DNA of 64,000 bases, taken from positions 2,537,763 to 2,601,762 of the forward strand of contig JAYQTB010000004.1 in NCBI GenBank assembly GCA_038147195.1, read 5' to 3'. A program made the translations under genes and the position numbers. Of the stretch, positions 36,028-45,617 are shown piece by piece. Origin of the DNA: Eutrophocola salsuginis. Its GTDB lineage: Bacteria > Pseudomonadota > Gammaproteobacteria > Pseudomonadales > Pseudohongiellaceae. Below the pieces are notes generated by a model that saw only the letters and a list, made by a program, of their open reading frames with translations, made no database searches and had not been told where the DNA came from. Every line of letters starts with the position of its first letter. Position 1 is the first letter of the stretch.

Positions 36028-36482
36028 GAAACCGGAGGCCCAATGTCTTGCTGCTCCAGCCAGGCTTTCAGCTGGTTGAGGGAGAGGGCGCCAGACACCC
36101 GGGTGGCCTCCTTGCCATCACGAAACAGAATGAGGGTGGGTATTGAGCGGATGCCCCACTGTTGGGCCAGTTGTTCGTCTTCCTCAGTATTAAACTTGGC
36201 AAAACGCACTGCCGGCTCCAGTTCCTTTGCCGCCGCGGCAAAGATGGGCGCGAAACTTTTACAGGGGCCGCACCAGGATGCCCAGCAGTCGACCAGTACG
36301 GGAATGCCGGTATTTCTCAGCACCCTCGATGTAACGGTACCGGTGAGTGCTATGGGCTCGCCAGTGAACAGGGGTGCCTTACACTTGCCGCACTTAGGCT
36401 CGTCGGCAAGGCGGGCCCGGGGAATGCGGTTGGTCACCAGGCAGTGGGGACAGCTTAGGTTGGTGGTTGGCAAGGCGGTCAT
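36024..36482 (-). CDS. trxC: Thioredoxin 2 (zinc-ribbon thioredoxin)
   Basis: An N-terminal zinc ribbon, CPHCLVTNRIPRARL then CGKCKAPLF, precedes the thioredoxin fold with DCWASWCGPCKSFAP (active site W-C-G-P-C) and SIPTLILFRDG (cis-Pro). This domain order and the length (152 aa; E. coli TrxC 139) are specific to thioredoxin 2, a zinc-controlled cytoplasmic disulfide reductase usually tied to oxidative stress. First gene of a two-gene unit with the HNH protein; the SDR gene lies 54 bases upstream on the same strand. Confidence 0.92.
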   Translation of the reverse strand: MTALPTTNLSCPHCLVTNRIPRARLADEPKCGKCKAPLFTGEPIALTGTVTSRVLRNTGIPVLVDCWASWCGPCKSFAPIFAAAAKELEPAVRFAKFNTEEDEQLAQQWGIRSIPTLILFRDGKEATRVSGALSLNQLKAWLEQQDIGPPVS

Positions 36483-36536
36483 CCGAATACGATACGTTCA
36501 GCTATATATAGTGTCGCAGAGGCGGAGGCACAAGGC

Positions 36537-37256
36537 TCAGGGCGCGATCTCGCCGCCATCCCAGGCCAGGCATTTGCCAGAGTCGCCACTTTCCGCGGCA
36601 TCCAGCACCGCGGCCAGTTTGGAAACGGCGGCATTCGCGTCGAACAGTTTTCCTGCGGGTACCCGCCCCTGGAAGGGGCGCGATAATTCTGAGTTAACTG
36701 TTCCGGGATGCAGACCCACAACGATGGCGTGTGGGTTGCGCCGTTTCATCTCCACGGCGGCTGTCCTGATGAGCATGTTAAGAGCCGCTTTCGAAGCACG
36801 GTAGGCATACCAGCCACCCAGCCGGTTGTCGCTGATGCTGCCCACGCGCGCGCTGAGTGCGGCAAACACCGCTCGACCGCTTCTATCCAGCAGTGGCAGG
36901 AAATGTTTCATGACGAGGGCGGGTCCGATGGTATTGATCTTGAAAACGCGGTCCATCTTGTTCGCATCAATGTCGGCCAGGGATTTCTCGGGCTGCAGTC
37001 CAAAATGATCGTCATGCAGTATCCCTGTCGTCAGGATGACGGCGTGCAGCGGAGTGGTTTTCAATGCCGCGGCTGCCTGTTCGACGGAGTTTTCATCTGT
37101 GATGTCGATAGCCAGCGCTGTTACACCGGGGTCGGCAACAAGCGTGCCACTGCGTGACAGGGCATACACCGTGCCCGTGGTTTCCAGGCCGGCATAATAA
37201 CTGGTGAAAGCGGCGCCGATCGCACCCTTACTGCCGATGATCGCTATGCGCTGCAT
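36537..37256 (-). CDS. Short-chain dehydrogenase, C-factor (CsgA)-like
   Basis: The Rossmann motif is GSKGAIGAAF (8-17). The catalytic triad region is LSARVGSISDNRLGGWYAYRASKAALN: Ser, Tyr-x-x-x-Lys in YRASK. HPGTVNSELSRPF follows. The C-factor-like branch of SDRs lacks a known substrate in most bacteria. It is divergent from a DUF2256 gene 218 bases away; SDR and DUF2256 genes co-occur near photolyase/cryptochrome loci in many gammaproteobacteria, though no photolyase is in this window. Confidence 0.85.
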   Translation of the reverse strand: MQRIAIIGSKGAIGAAFTSYYAGLETTGTVYALSRSGTLVADPGVTALAIDITDENSVEQAAAALKTTPLHAVILTTGILHDDHFGLQPEKSLADIDANKMDRVFKINTIGPALVMKHFLPLLDRSGRAVFAALSARVGSISDNRLGGWYAYRASKAALNMLIRTAAVEMKRRNPHAIVVGLHPGTVNSELSRPFQGRVPAGKLFDANAAVSKLAAVLDAAESGDSGKCLAWDGGEIAP

Positions 37257-37474
37257 CAGTTGCCCGCCGGGACGAGCGCCAGTCGCCCACGGGTCATTCC
37301 GTCGCCCGGTCGCGTTGTTCTTATCATGGCTGGTATCGTCATTTTGCTGTTCTTTATACCCGTATAGGGCTTACATGGATCACTGCATGGGGGCGGCACC
37401 TTGTTAAAGTATAATCCGCTGGAGGAGTGGGTGCGTAAATCGCTGTGAGATTTATACGCAGCTGTTATGCGACC

Positions 37475-37666
37475 ATGCCTCACCAAAAAACTCATCTGCC
37501 TGAAAAAACCTGCATCCATTGTGGACGCCCTTTCCGCTGGCGCAAGAAATGGTGGCGATGCTGGGATGAGGTAAAATTCTGCAGCCGTGGCTGCAGGCTG
37601 TCTGCGCGTCGCCAGGCGACACCCAATGCCTGCGCGGTCGCAAGCGTCGAGGACGAATTTAGGTAA
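37475..37666 (+). CDS. DUF2256 zinc-binding protein
   Basis: 63 aa from the ATG at 37475 (MPHQKTHLPEKTCIHCGRPF). The family signature is complete: C-x2-C-x-RPFRWRKKWWRCWDEVKFCSRGCR, with four Cys forming a zinc site. The longer in-frame start (37445) is less likely. Function unknown. It precedes a gene for a secreted protein by 116 bases. Confidence 0.85.
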   Translation: MPHQKTHLPEKTCIHCGRPFRWRKKWWRCWDEVKFCSRGCRLSARRQATPNACAVASVEDEFR

Positions 37667-37782
37667 AACGGCGGATTCCGACTTTCATTTTATTGCCTTA
37701 TTTAGCCGGTGTTTTTTTAAAAGGGGTGTCGGTAGAATTCCTGCATATTTGCAGCCAGTGAAGCAAGGGGGAGTGTTCACTG

Positions 37783-38670
37783 ATGTCACGCCTTTTCCGG
37801 TCGTCTTTTCTCATTTTCAGCCTTTTCTGTGCTGCCGTGGCTATTGCCCAGACTAACGTACCCCGACCCGACAGCAACGAGCCGGCTACGCGGCCCGCAC
37901 CTCGTAATGCCGAAGGGCGCGCGATCCTCGGCACGCTGCCCGGTGAAGAGATGGGCGCATGGGACGGGTTCGGGACGCGGCCCATGATCATCGATTATGA
38001 CATCGTGCCGGAAGGCTCCATCGTCGCCAGCAATCCCTACGATACATACGCCAACGACCCGAACCGGGATTTCGATAAGATCGACCTGTCCGACGTGCCC
38101 TTCAAGCCCTGGGCCTGGTACTTATATCAGCAGCGCACGCGCACCCGCTTCGAGCCCTACACCCGCTGCAAACCCTCTGCCGGCCCCCGCGGGGTCACCA
38201 CCGCCTACGGTACCCAGTTCGTGGAATTCCCGGAGCTAGAACGCATCTATATGTTCCCGGTGGGTGGCCCGCGCCACTTCCGCGTCATCTACATGGACGG
38301 CCGTGAACACCCTGCCGACCTTAAGCCTACCTACCATGGTCACTCCGTTGGTCACTGGGAAGGCGACACCTTAGTGGTGGACTCGGTAGGGTATAACGAG
38401 AAGATGTGGATTGACGCTGAGGGTACACCGCACACCAATGACCTGCACCTGGTGGAACGCTTCACTCGCGAAACCTACAACACGCTGAAGTACGAGGTCA
38501 CCATAGATGATCCTGGCGCCTACACGAAAGCCTGGAGTTCCGGTTTCGTGATGCCCTGGCGGCCTGGTGAAGCCTTCGAGTTTGTGTGCCAGGATGCCAA
38601 TATGGCTTACGAACTGATGACCGGCACCGAGTACGACAGTATCGATCGCAGCCACCCGATATTTCCCTGA
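37783..38670 (+). CDS. Secreted 'WEGDTLVV' domain protein
   Basis: A signal peptide ends near AIAQT. About 150 residues of Pro/Asp-rich sequence include PFKPWAWYLYQQRTRTRFEP and CKPSAGPRGVTTAYGTQFVE, a motif repeated in the next gene (CRPPAGPRKFQVPFGIQLLE). The signature GHSVGHWEGDTLVVDSVGYN, LVERFTRETYNTLKYEVTID, DPGAYTKAW and a final C-x-D...Y segment follow. No known catalytic motif; Cys residues suggest disulfides. First of a three-gene + strand unit (gaps of 9 and 89 bases) ended by a terminator near 41.37 kb. Confidence 0.7.
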   Translation: MSRLFRSSFLIFSLFCAAVAIAQTNVPRPDSNEPATRPAPRNAEGRAILGTLPGEEMGAWDGFGTRPMIIDYDIVPEGSIVASNPYDTYANDPNRDFDKIDLSDVPFKPWAWYLYQQRTRTRFEPYTRCKPSAGPRGVTTAYGTQFVEFPELERIYMFPVGGPRHFRVIYMDGREHPADLKPTYHGHSVGHWEGDTLVVDSVGYNEKMWIDAEGTPHTNDLHLVERFTRETYNTLKYEVTIDDPGAYTKAWSSGFVMPWRPGEAFEFVCQDANMAYELMTGTEYDSIDRSHPIFP

Positions 38671-38679
38671 GCTTTACCG

Positions 38680-39798
38680 ATGCCCCTGTTTGTATTTAAT
38701 ACTCCCGTTGGCCGTTTGATGTCGGGTCTGTTGTTCATGCTGCTTTTTCTGCCCGCCTGTTACGCCCATCACGGCCCGGCAGTGAAGTTTGATACCGAAA
38801 AGCGTATCACCCTGGAGGGTCATGTCTCGAAAGTGGATTGGGCCAATCCTCACGCACACATTTTCATGCTAACCGGAGATGGCGAAGACTGGTACATCGA
38901 ACTCGACAGTCCGGTCGTGCTCGAATGGAACAACTGGAGCGAAACTACCCTGGTGCCCGGTGACGCCATTCGCGTGGAAGGTTTCATCGCCCGCGATGGC
39001 AGCCCGCAGGCCTGGGGCGAGCGGGTCTTTCTTGACGGCAACCCGGTTTTCGTTGGCGATATCAGCGCGCTGAGTCTCGCCAACGAGGTGAGCCAGGACC
39101 GTCCCGTGCCGCGCTGGCCCGACGGCAAGCCCCGCCTTGGCGCCGCTCCCGGCGAGGAAGGTTACTGGGTGCCGGATACAACCGTGATGATGGAAGCCGG
39201 CGTCAACGTGCCCATGACGTCCTACGGCCTGCTGGCAAATATCGCGGATGCCGCCAAGGTGGCACCGTTCCAGGACTGGGCGCTGAAACTCTATGAATTC
39301 CGCCAGAACAATTTCCTGCGCTCCGATCCCAGTTATGTCGAATGCCGCCCACCGGCGGGCCCGCGTAAATTCCAGGTGCCCTTCGGCATTCAGTTGCTGG
39401 AAGACCGGGAATGGCAGCGCATCTTCGTTGTCGCCGCCGGTGGCAACCAGGACTGGCACCTGATCTACACCGACGGCCGAGGTATCAACACCGGCTTCGA
39501 AGTGGATAACGACAACGTACTCTACTACGGACGCATGGTCGCCGACTGGGAAGGCGATACGCTGGTAGTTCACTCTGAAGGCTTTAACGAAAAGTTCTGG
39601 CTCACCGGTGGACTGCCGCACACCGGCCTTATGCAGGTGACCGAGCGCCTGACACGGTCCGATTTTAATACCCTGCAATACGCGGTCACCATCGACGACC
39701 CCGGCGCCTATACCCGTCCTTGGTCAATGCACTGGAACCTCATCTGGAAAGAGGGTGGCGACCCGCCCGAGTACTACTGTCAGGACAACCGGCTCTAA
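38680..39798 (+). CDS. Secreted DUF6152 + 'WEGDTLVV' two-domain protein
   Basis: Leader MSGLLFMLLFLPACYA, then HHGPAVKFDTEKRITLEGHV, KVDWANPHAHIFMLTGDG and RVEGFIARDGSPQAWGERVF: a DUF6152 domain (~28-125). The C-terminal domain (~150-372) has RPPAGPRKFQVPFGIQLLE, VADWEGDTLVVHSEGFNEK, VTERLTRSDFNTLQYAVTID, DPGAYTRPW, and a YYCQDN end. It joins on one chain the two parts made separately by the genes at 24.16 and 21.63 kb. Cys in PACYAHH could be a lipidation site instead of a cleaved leader. Confidence 0.75.
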   Translation: MPLFVFNTPVGRLMSGLLFMLLFLPACYAHHGPAVKFDTEKRITLEGHVSKVDWANPHAHIFMLTGDGEDWYIELDSPVVLEWNNWSETTLVPGDAIRVEGFIARDGSPQAWGERVFLDGNPVFVGDISALSLANEVSQDRPVPRWPDGKPRLGAAPGEEGYWVPDTTVMMEAGVNVPMTSYGLLANIADAAKVAPFQDWALKLYEFRQNNFLRSDPSYVECRPPAGPRKFQVPFGIQLLEDREWQRIFVVAAGGNQDWHLIYTDGRGINTGFEVDNDNVLYYGRMVADWEGDTLVVHSEGFNEKFWLTGGLPHTGLMQVTERLTRSDFNTLQYAVTIDDPGAYTRPWSMHWNLIWKEGGDPPEYYCQDNRL

Positions 39799-39887
39799 GC
39801 AGAGTAAAATTCCGCCTTTTCCAGCCGGAAGCCCTGCGCTGACTGTGGTTGTTTTCCGGGCCAGTTATACCCGTATCCGGAGTAGTC

Positions 39888-41351
39888 ATGCCAGGCACAC
39901 CTCGCCCGAAATTTTTTCTGAAATCCCTTGCCATCCTTACCGTTGTGCTGCTCACGCAATCGTGCATGACCGCGCAGAATGTTGATGGCGACGTCAGTGT
40001 CGGCCGCGGCTGGCCGCTGGGCGGCGAAACGCCGCACCTGGAGATGGGCTTCGATCCAAACAGCCCGTTTGGTTTCTCCAGCAACCAGCCCGAGATCTTG
40101 CGTGGGGACAAAGTGGTCGGTCCGCTCCTGTTTGAAAGCAACTTCTTCATGCAGCTCGATGAGCCTATCGAGATTTGGACTGCCAACAACGGCGCGACGC
40201 CCGAAGGTATCGAACCCCTTCCAGTAGACCTTTTCACATCAAAGGATTTTTATAAGGATGAGGAATACTGGCTTGATCCGCGTTACTACCGTTGCAACTC
40301 TCCGTTCGGTATCGAGCAGCAGCGCGTAGCGACGCCGGTGAGCTCGGAGACCATCGGCGATAATCCGCCGGCTAGCGCTGCCTGGGGCTATTGCGATCGA
40401 GACCTGCCGCTGGATGAGATCGTCAGCCCGTACCCCTTTTCCACGGCCGAGGAGCATTACAACGCCCTGCTGGCGGAAACCAAGTCTCGCGGTGGTCCCG
40501 ATGAATACGATTACGCGACTGTGCCCGGTCACTGGTCGGGCGTTTACGAACCCCAGCTCGTCCAGCAGTGGTTTAACTCCTGGTACGGCATGATGTACAG
40601 CCAAACTGCCACCATCATGTCGCTGCTAACGCCGGAATACCGGATGCGTTACGTCCAGCAGAACTATCACCAGGCCAACACGGCGGCGCCGCAGTGGTCG
40701 GCGCAGTACTGCTGGCCGGAAGGCTTCATTCGCCGCTGGCACTGGGCGGCGACGACGTCGCGGTCCATATCGGTGACGCCCGACCTGGTCACGATCTTTA
40801 CCTCGCAGGCGGGCAACTTCCAGACGAGCATCTACGTCGGCCGTGAATTCGACATGTCCGGCGCCGTGCCGCGCCTGGGCGCCGATGTGCCGCGCTGGTA
40901 TGGCGAGACCATAGGTTTTTGGGACGGCGATGCATTGATCACCTGGACATCGAACATCCAGGGTTGGATGTCGCACAGTGCCTTTGAATATTCCAACCAG
41001 ATGCAGACCGTCGAGATCTACACGGCGATGAACGATGACGCCGGCAATTTCACTGGCATCAGGCATGAAGCGATCTTCTACGATCCCGAGGCCCTGCTGC
41101 GGCCGCTGCGCATCATCCGCGACCTGCCCAAGATGGGAAGCCACAGGGAGACCGAGCCCGTGGTGTTCACCGAGTGCCTGCAGACCATCTACCCGATTGA
41201 TGGTCGCGGTGTCACCGTGGCGCCGGGGGAAGTGATCGACTTCCTGGTGCCTGACTTTTACGACCGCCCGTGGGCGCAGATCTGGGAGAAGTATTTTGAA
41301 CAGAACATGCAGCGACCCGGTGTAGTCGAGGACATCTTCAGTTTCGAGTAA
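39888..41351 (+). CDS. Large secreted relative of the 'GDTLVV' family
   Basis: The ATG at 39888 has GGAG 6 bases upstream; the leader (FLKSLAILTVVLLTQSC) could be a cleaved or a poor lipoprotein signal. The 487-aa protein is longer and more divergent: the signature appears as RWYGETIGFWDGDALITWTS and the later part as EIYTAMNDDAGNFTGIRHEA, FYDPEALLRPLRI. Middle sequence is Trp/Tyr-rich (WSGVYEPQLVQQWFNSWYGM). Placing it in the same family is inference from the signature and operon position. A terminator follows 3 bases after the stop. Confidence 0.6.
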   Translation: MPGTPRPKFFLKSLAILTVVLLTQSCMTAQNVDGDVSVGRGWPLGGETPHLEMGFDPNSPFGFSSNQPEILRGDKVVGPLLFESNFFMQLDEPIEIWTANNGATPEGIEPLPVDLFTSKDFYKDEEYWLDPRYYRCNSPFGIEQQRVATPVSSETIGDNPPASAAWGYCDRDLPLDEIVSPYPFSTAEEHYNALLAETKSRGGPDEYDYATVPGHWSGVYEPQLVQQWFNSWYGMMYSQTATIMSLLTPEYRMRYVQQNYHQANTAAPQWSAQYCWPEGFIRRWHWAATTSRSISVTPDLVTIFTSQAGNFQTSIYVGREFDMSGAVPRLGADVPRWYGETIGFWDGDALITWTSNIQGWMSHSAFEYSNQMQTVEIYTAMNDDAGNFTGIRHEAIFYDPEALLRPLRIIRDLPKMGSHRETEPVVFTECLQTIYPIDGRGVTVAPGEVIDFLVPDFYDRPWAQIWEKYFEQNMQRPGVVEDIFSFE

Positions 41352-41353
41352 TA

Positions 41354-41379
41354 AAAAAGGGGCGTTGCCCCTTTTTTTA
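41354..41379 (+). terminator. Rho-independent terminator of the three-gene unit
   Basis: Stem AAAAGGGGC / GCCCCTTTT (41355-41363 with 41367-41375), GTT loop, T run to 41378. Confidence 0.85.
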
Positions 41380-41427
41380 TAATACATTCATTAGGACAAA
41401 TACATGTCTTGATTAGTGGGGGGCGTC

Positions 41428-41670
41428 ATGACACTTCAACCACAACTGTTGCAGGAAATCGAACTGTTGATGATGTTCGATCCGCGCAACCACCTAGAAG
41501 GCCTGAAACTCCACCACGATGCCGAGCCGGCAAAAATAGAGGCCGCGAAGCAATTGTTCAAGTTAGGCATCATTACCCAGAGCGACGGGGGTTACCTGAC
41601 CCCGCGGGGCCAGGAAGCGGCCGAATTGGCCGAAACCCTGCTCAGTATCCTGCGTGTCGAACCGCGTTGA
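41428..41670 (+). CDS. TIGR02647 family DNA-binding-like protein
   Basis: 80 aa from ATG 41428, behind a G-rich ribosome site; an in-frame GTG at 41416 is less likely. LLQEIELLMMFDPRNHLEGL, IEAAKQLFKLGIITQSDGGY and LTPRGQEAAELAE follow the TIGR02647 pattern seen in Pseudomonas, Shewanella and Vibrio. It looks like a small winged-helix (IITQSDGGYLTPRG as the wing). Function is not known. It is convergent with the M42-like peptidase gene. Confidence 0.85.
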   Translation: MTLQPQLLQEIELLMMFDPRNHLEGLKLHHDAEPAKIEAAKQLFKLGIITQSDGGYLTPRGQEAAELAETLLSILRVEPR

Positions 41671-41682
41671 GTCCTTTATGCC

Positions 41683-42738
41683 TCAGGCGAGAGCGGCCGC
41701 GGCCATGCAAACGCGGTTGAAGGCAGAGGTGGCTGCCAGCGAACAGGATTCCTCCATGGTGTGGTAGCCTGTTGTCGGTATTTGCAGCGTGGTGCCCTGA
41801 ACAAAACCGTTGGACGCCGCCACGATACGCCCGAGTTCGGTACTGCCTAACGACTGTATATCACCACCTTCCGTCTGTGCCTTCGCGTTCTGCGCTTCGA
41901 TATACGCGTCCTTGAACAGGTACGTGTAACCCTCGGCCTTGCAGATATTCTCCAGACGTTCCGACATGGCCGGGTCGAATGCCGCGTTGGCGTCCTTTTT
42001 GCGGAGCACCAGCAGCTGGTTGTCTGCGCTTTCACGGTCCGGGAAGGGGCTGGTATCCACCACGATCAGGTTGTCAGTCTTGCCGCCGAAACGGCGGAAC
42101 CATTCCAGCAGGTAGCGCCAGCTGCTGCCGGCTTCCTCCTCCGCGGTGAAGAAAGCCGTGCCCTGGAAACCAAGGCTGAACAGGTGCACCAGATTGGCGG
42201 CGCCAAGTACGTTATCTAGTTGGCCGAACAACAGGTTGTCGCGCATTTCGAGACTGTCGGTGAACGCCACCGGTGTGCCTGCCACGAGATGTTCCAGGCC
42301 GCTGACATTGAAGATAAGGTTGTTGCGGAATTCGCAAATGTAGGCACTTTCGATGATGCCCTTGCCACGGTAGACGCCGGACCAGGGTTCGTAGGCCATC
42401 ACCGGTACGCTCTGGAAGCGGCCGGTAATTTTCTTCATCAGTTTTTCCGATACCGAATTGCCGAGCAAGTCGGAGCGATTGCCAGCGACGAAGGCGGCGT
42501 ACTGGAATTCATTCGGCCCAGTGCACATCAGGCCGTGGCGATCGATGTGGGCGGAAAAATACGCGCTTTTGGGATCGCTGCCCTCGGCCACCAGCAGGCC
42601 CTGGTACCAGTATACCCTGGCGCCGCGCTCTTCCAGCTCGCGCTGCAGTACTCGAAAGAACGCGTGCTCGGCACCGGTGACGCTGGGTTCGCGTATAAGG
42701 GACTTGAGCAAATCCAGGAACTGCTCTTGCTGCTGCAT
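41683..42738 (-). CDS. M42/M20-type zinc aminopeptidase-like protein
   Basis: A 351-aa cytoplasmic protein. SAHIDRHGL (~69-77) gives the first metal His/Asp, LDNVLGAANL the bridging Asp, FTAEEEAGSS the catalytic Glu pair, VVDTSPFPD the fourth ligand and TTGYHTMEES the last His: the co-catalytic site of M42 glutamyl/deblocking aminopeptidases. The insert (~95-175) is the PDZ-like or dimerisation part. It begins 3 bases after the gcvP stop and so forms an operon with the glycine cleavage genes, an unusual partner. Confidence 0.8.
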   Translation of the reverse strand: MQQQEQFLDLLKSLIREPSVTGAEHAFFRVLQRELEERGARVYWYQGLLVAEGSDPKSAYFSAHIDRHGLMCTGPNEFQYAAFVAGNRSDLLGNSVSEKLMKKITGRFQSVPVMAYEPWSGVYRGKGIIESAYICEFRNNLIFNVSGLEHLVAGTPVAFTDSLEMRDNLLFGQLDNVLGAANLVHLFSLGFQGTAFFTAEEEAGSSWRYLLEWFRRFGGKTDNLIVVDTSPFPDRESADNQLLVLRKKDANAAFDPAMSERLENICKAEGYTYLFKDAYIEAQNAKAQTEGGDIQSLGSTELGRIVAASNGFVQGTTLQIPTTGYHTMEESCSLAATSAFNRVCMAAAALA

Positions 42739-42741
42739 GAA

Positions 42742-45570
42742 TTAATTCTGTGTTTCGTAAGCGGAAACGGGAGGGCACGAACAAACCAGGTGCCTGTCAC
42801 CGTAGACCTGGTCGATGCGTCCCACCGGTGGCCAGTATTTGTTGTCTTTCAATTCAGACATCGGGAAGGCAGCCTGTTCTCTAGAATATGGTCGGTCCCA
42901 GGCTTCGATGAGTAGGCTCTCCACGGTATGCGGTGCGTGGTGCAGCGCGCTGTCTTCAGCCTTCACCTTGCCGTCGGCCACCGCCTGGATCTCCGCGCGG
43001 ATGCCCTGCATGGCGGCGATGAAACGGTCTATTTCCTGCAGTGATTCACTTTCCGTGGGCTCGATCATCAGCGTGCCTGCCACAGGAAAGGACATGGTCG
43101 GCGCATGGAAGCCGTAATCGATGAGGCGCTTGGCCACATCCTCCACTGTGATGCCGGTAGCCTTGCTCAGCGGGCGCAGGTCGATGATACATTCATGGGC
43201 GACGCGGTTGTTCTTGCCAGTATAGAGGATCGGGTAATTCGCGGAGAGTTTTGTGGCCAGGTAGTTGGCGTTGAGGATGGCGACAGCTGTGGCCTGGCGC
43301 AGTCCATCCGCACCCATCATCTTGATATACATCCAGGTAATGCAGAGGATGCCGGCGCTGCCGAAGGCGGCAGATGCAACAGCGAGGTCCTTTTTGTCTA
43401 GCGAGGAATGGCCCGGTATGTATGGCGCCAGGTTGGCTTTGACCCCAATGGGACCGACACCGGGACCTCCACCGCCATGCGGTATACAGAAAGTCTTGTG
43501 TAGGTTGAGGTGGCTGACATCGCCACCGATGGATCCGGGCTCCACGTGCGCCACCATGGCATTGAGGTTGGCTCCGTCGATATACACCTGACCGCCGTGT
43601 TCATGCACGATGTCACACACATGTTTCACCTTGGCCTCGAACACCCCATGCGTGGACGGGTAGGTGATCATGATCGCCGACAGGTTTTCCGCATGAGCGG
43701 AAGCCTTCGCCTTGAGGTCGTCGACGTCGACGTTCCCGGAGGCATCACAGGCGACGACCACGACATCCATTCCGCACATCTGCGCGGAGGCCGGGTTGGT
43801 GCCATGAGCCGAAGCGGGAATAAGGCAAACGTTGCGGTGACCCTCGCCTCGGCTCTTGTGGTATTCGCGGATGGCGAGCAGGCCGGCGAACTCGCCCTGT
43901 GAACCCGCATTCGGCTGTAATGAAATGGCGTCGTAACCGGTAATCTTGCAGAGCATGTCTTCCAGTTCGCGCATCATGGTGTGGTAGCCCTGCGCCTGGT
44001 CGGCCGGCACGAAGGGATGCATCTTGGCGAATTCCGGCCAGCTTACCGGCAGCATCTCGGCGGCGGCATTGAGCTTCATGGTGCACGACCCCAGCGGGAT
44101 CATGGCGCGGTCGAGCGCGATGTCGCGGTTCGCCAGCTTGCGCAGGTAGCGCATCATTTCCGTTTCGGAGTGATAGGTGTTGAAACAGGGATGGGTGAGC
44201 ACGGCATCGGTACGCAACAGGGAATCAGGAATCGGGCTGGCCGCATCACTGTCGTCATTCTTCGCACCGAACAATGCCAGCAAGGTTTTAACATCTTCTG
44301 CTGTCGTCGTTTCATCGAGTGAGATACCGAGGTGGCTGTCATCGATCTCGCGCAGGTTGATCTGCTGTTTTCTCGCCGCGGCGTGAATCGACGCCGTATC
44401 GCCACCAGTTGCAACTGTCAGTGTGTCGAAGTAACAGGAAGTGACCACCCTGTATCCTGTATCCTGTATCCCCGCCACTAGATTTGAAGTGAGTTGGTGG
44501 ACGCGTTGTGCAATTCGCTTCAGCCCCTCTGGCCCGTGATACACGGCATACATTCCGGCGATGACGGCCAGCAGCACCTGCGCGGTGCAGATATTGCTGG
44601 TCGCCTTTTCGCGGCGGATATGCTGCTCGCGGGTCTGCAGCGCCAGGCGGCAGGCGGGATTCCCGTGCACGTCCTTCGAGACGCCGACAAGACGGCCCGG
44701 CAGCGAGCGCTTGAAGTCGTCATGACAGGCCATGTAGGCCGCGTGTGGACCGCCGAAACCCATGGGCACACCGAAACGCTGGCTGCTGCCAATGGCAACG
44801 TCAGCACCCATGCTGCCCGGCGACTTGAGCATTAACAGTGCGAGCAGGTCGGCTGCCACGGTGACCAGCGCGCCCTGGTCATGCAGGGTGGCGATCAGGC
44901 TGGTGTAATCAGTGACCTCGCCGTTGACGCCGGGGTATTGCAGCAGGACGCCGAAGCAGTCTGTGCCGGCGGCGTCTTCCGGCTTGCCCACCAGCAGTTC
45001 ATAACCGGCGGGTTCGGCGCGGGTTCTCAGTACGTCGAGGGTTTGCGGCAGGCAGTTCTCATCGACGTAAAAGACGTTGCCCGTGGATTTGCTCATGCGC
45101 CGGCAAAGCGCCATGGCTTCGGCAGCAGCTGAGCCCTCATCGAGCAGCGAGGCATTGGCGATGTCGAGGCCGGTCAGGTCGCACACCATGGTCTGGTAAT
45201 TGAGCAGGGCCTCCAGACGCCCCTGGGAAATCTCCGGCTGGTAGGGTGTGTAGGCGGTATACCAGGACGGGTTTTCGAACAGGTTGCGGCGAATCACCGC
45301 CGGGGTGTAGCAGTTGTAATAGCCCTGGCCGATAAACGACTTGTACAGTTTGTTGCCGGACGCAATCGCCTGCAGGCTCGCCAGCGCCGCAGCCTCGCTC
45401 ATCGGTTCCCCCAGTGCCAGTGGCTGTGCCTGGCGAATGCTCTCGGGAATAACGTCATCGATGAAGGCGGCCATGTCGGTGTAGCCAAGTGCGGCCAGCA
45501 TCTGCTGCTGCTCGTCGGCGTTGGGCCCGATATGGCGGGGCAGGAAGTCGTGACTGTCTGAATAAGGCAT
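42742..45570 (-). CDS. gcvP: Glycine dehydrogenase (decarboxylating), P-protein
   Basis: 942 aa, the fused long form typical of gammaproteobacteria. It begins [17 protein letters not shown] (the HIGP motif) and the PLP lysine lies in [18 protein letters not shown], with the Gly-rich loop after it. P-protein decarboxylates glycine and passes the aminomethyl group to lipoyl-GcvH. It follows gcvT after 47 bases and precedes the peptidase by 3 bases. gcvH, which usually lies between gcvT and gcvP, is not here and must be elsewhere in the genome. Confidence 0.97.
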   Translation of the reverse strand: MPYSDSHDFLPRHIGPNADEQQQMLAALGYTDMAAFIDDVIPESIRQAQPLALGEPMSEAAALASLQAIASGNKLYKSFIGQGYYNCYTPAVIRRNLFENPSWYTAYTPYQPEISQGRLEALLNYQTMVCDLTGLDIANASLLDEGSAAAEAMALCRRMSKSTGNVFYVDENCLPQTLDVLRTRAEPAGYELLVGKPEDAAGTDCFGVLLQYPGVNGEVTDYTSLIATLHDQGALVTVAADLLALLMLKSPGSMGADVAIGSSQRFGVPMGFGGPHAAYMACHDDFKRSLPGRLVGVSKDVHGNPACRLALQTREQHIRREKATSNICTAQVLLAVIAGMYAVYHGPEGLKRIAQRVHQLTSNLVAGIQDTGYRVVTSCYFDTLTVATGGDTASIHAAARKQQINLREIDDSHLGISLDETTTAEDVKTLLALFGAKNDDSDAASPIPDSLLRTDAVLTHPCFNTYHSETEMMRYLRKLANRDIALDRAMIPLGSCTMKLNAAAEMLPVSWPEFAKMHPFVPADQAQGYHTMMRELEDMLCKITGYDAISLQPNAGSQGEFAGLLAIREYHKSRGEGHRNVCLIPASAHGTNPASAQMCGMDVVVVACDASGNVDVDDLKAKASAHAENLSAIMITYPSTHGVFEAKVKHVCDIVHEHGGQVYIDGANLNAMVAHVEPGSIGGDVSHLNLHKTFCIPHGGGGPGVGPIGVKANLAPYIPGHSSLDKKDLAVASAAFGSAGILCITWMYIKMMGADGLRQATAVAILNANYLATKLSANYPILYTGKNNRVAHECIIDLRPLSKATGITVEDVAKRLIDYGFHAPTMSFPVAGTLMIEPTESESLQEIDRFIAAMQGIRAEIQAVADGKVKAEDSALHHAPHTVESLLIEAWDRPYSREQAAFPMSELKDNKYWPPVGRIDQVYGDRHLVCSCPPVSAYETQN

Positions 45571-45617
45571 ATGGTGATCTTGTGTCGTTACGGTTGTTGA
45601 AAACGGTTATTGAAACA

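Noticed and set aside
35716..36804. A 362-codon open frame on + spanning the HNH, trxC and SDR genes
   Set aside because: It crosses three recognisable minus-strand genes and an intergenic gap, and its translation matches no family.
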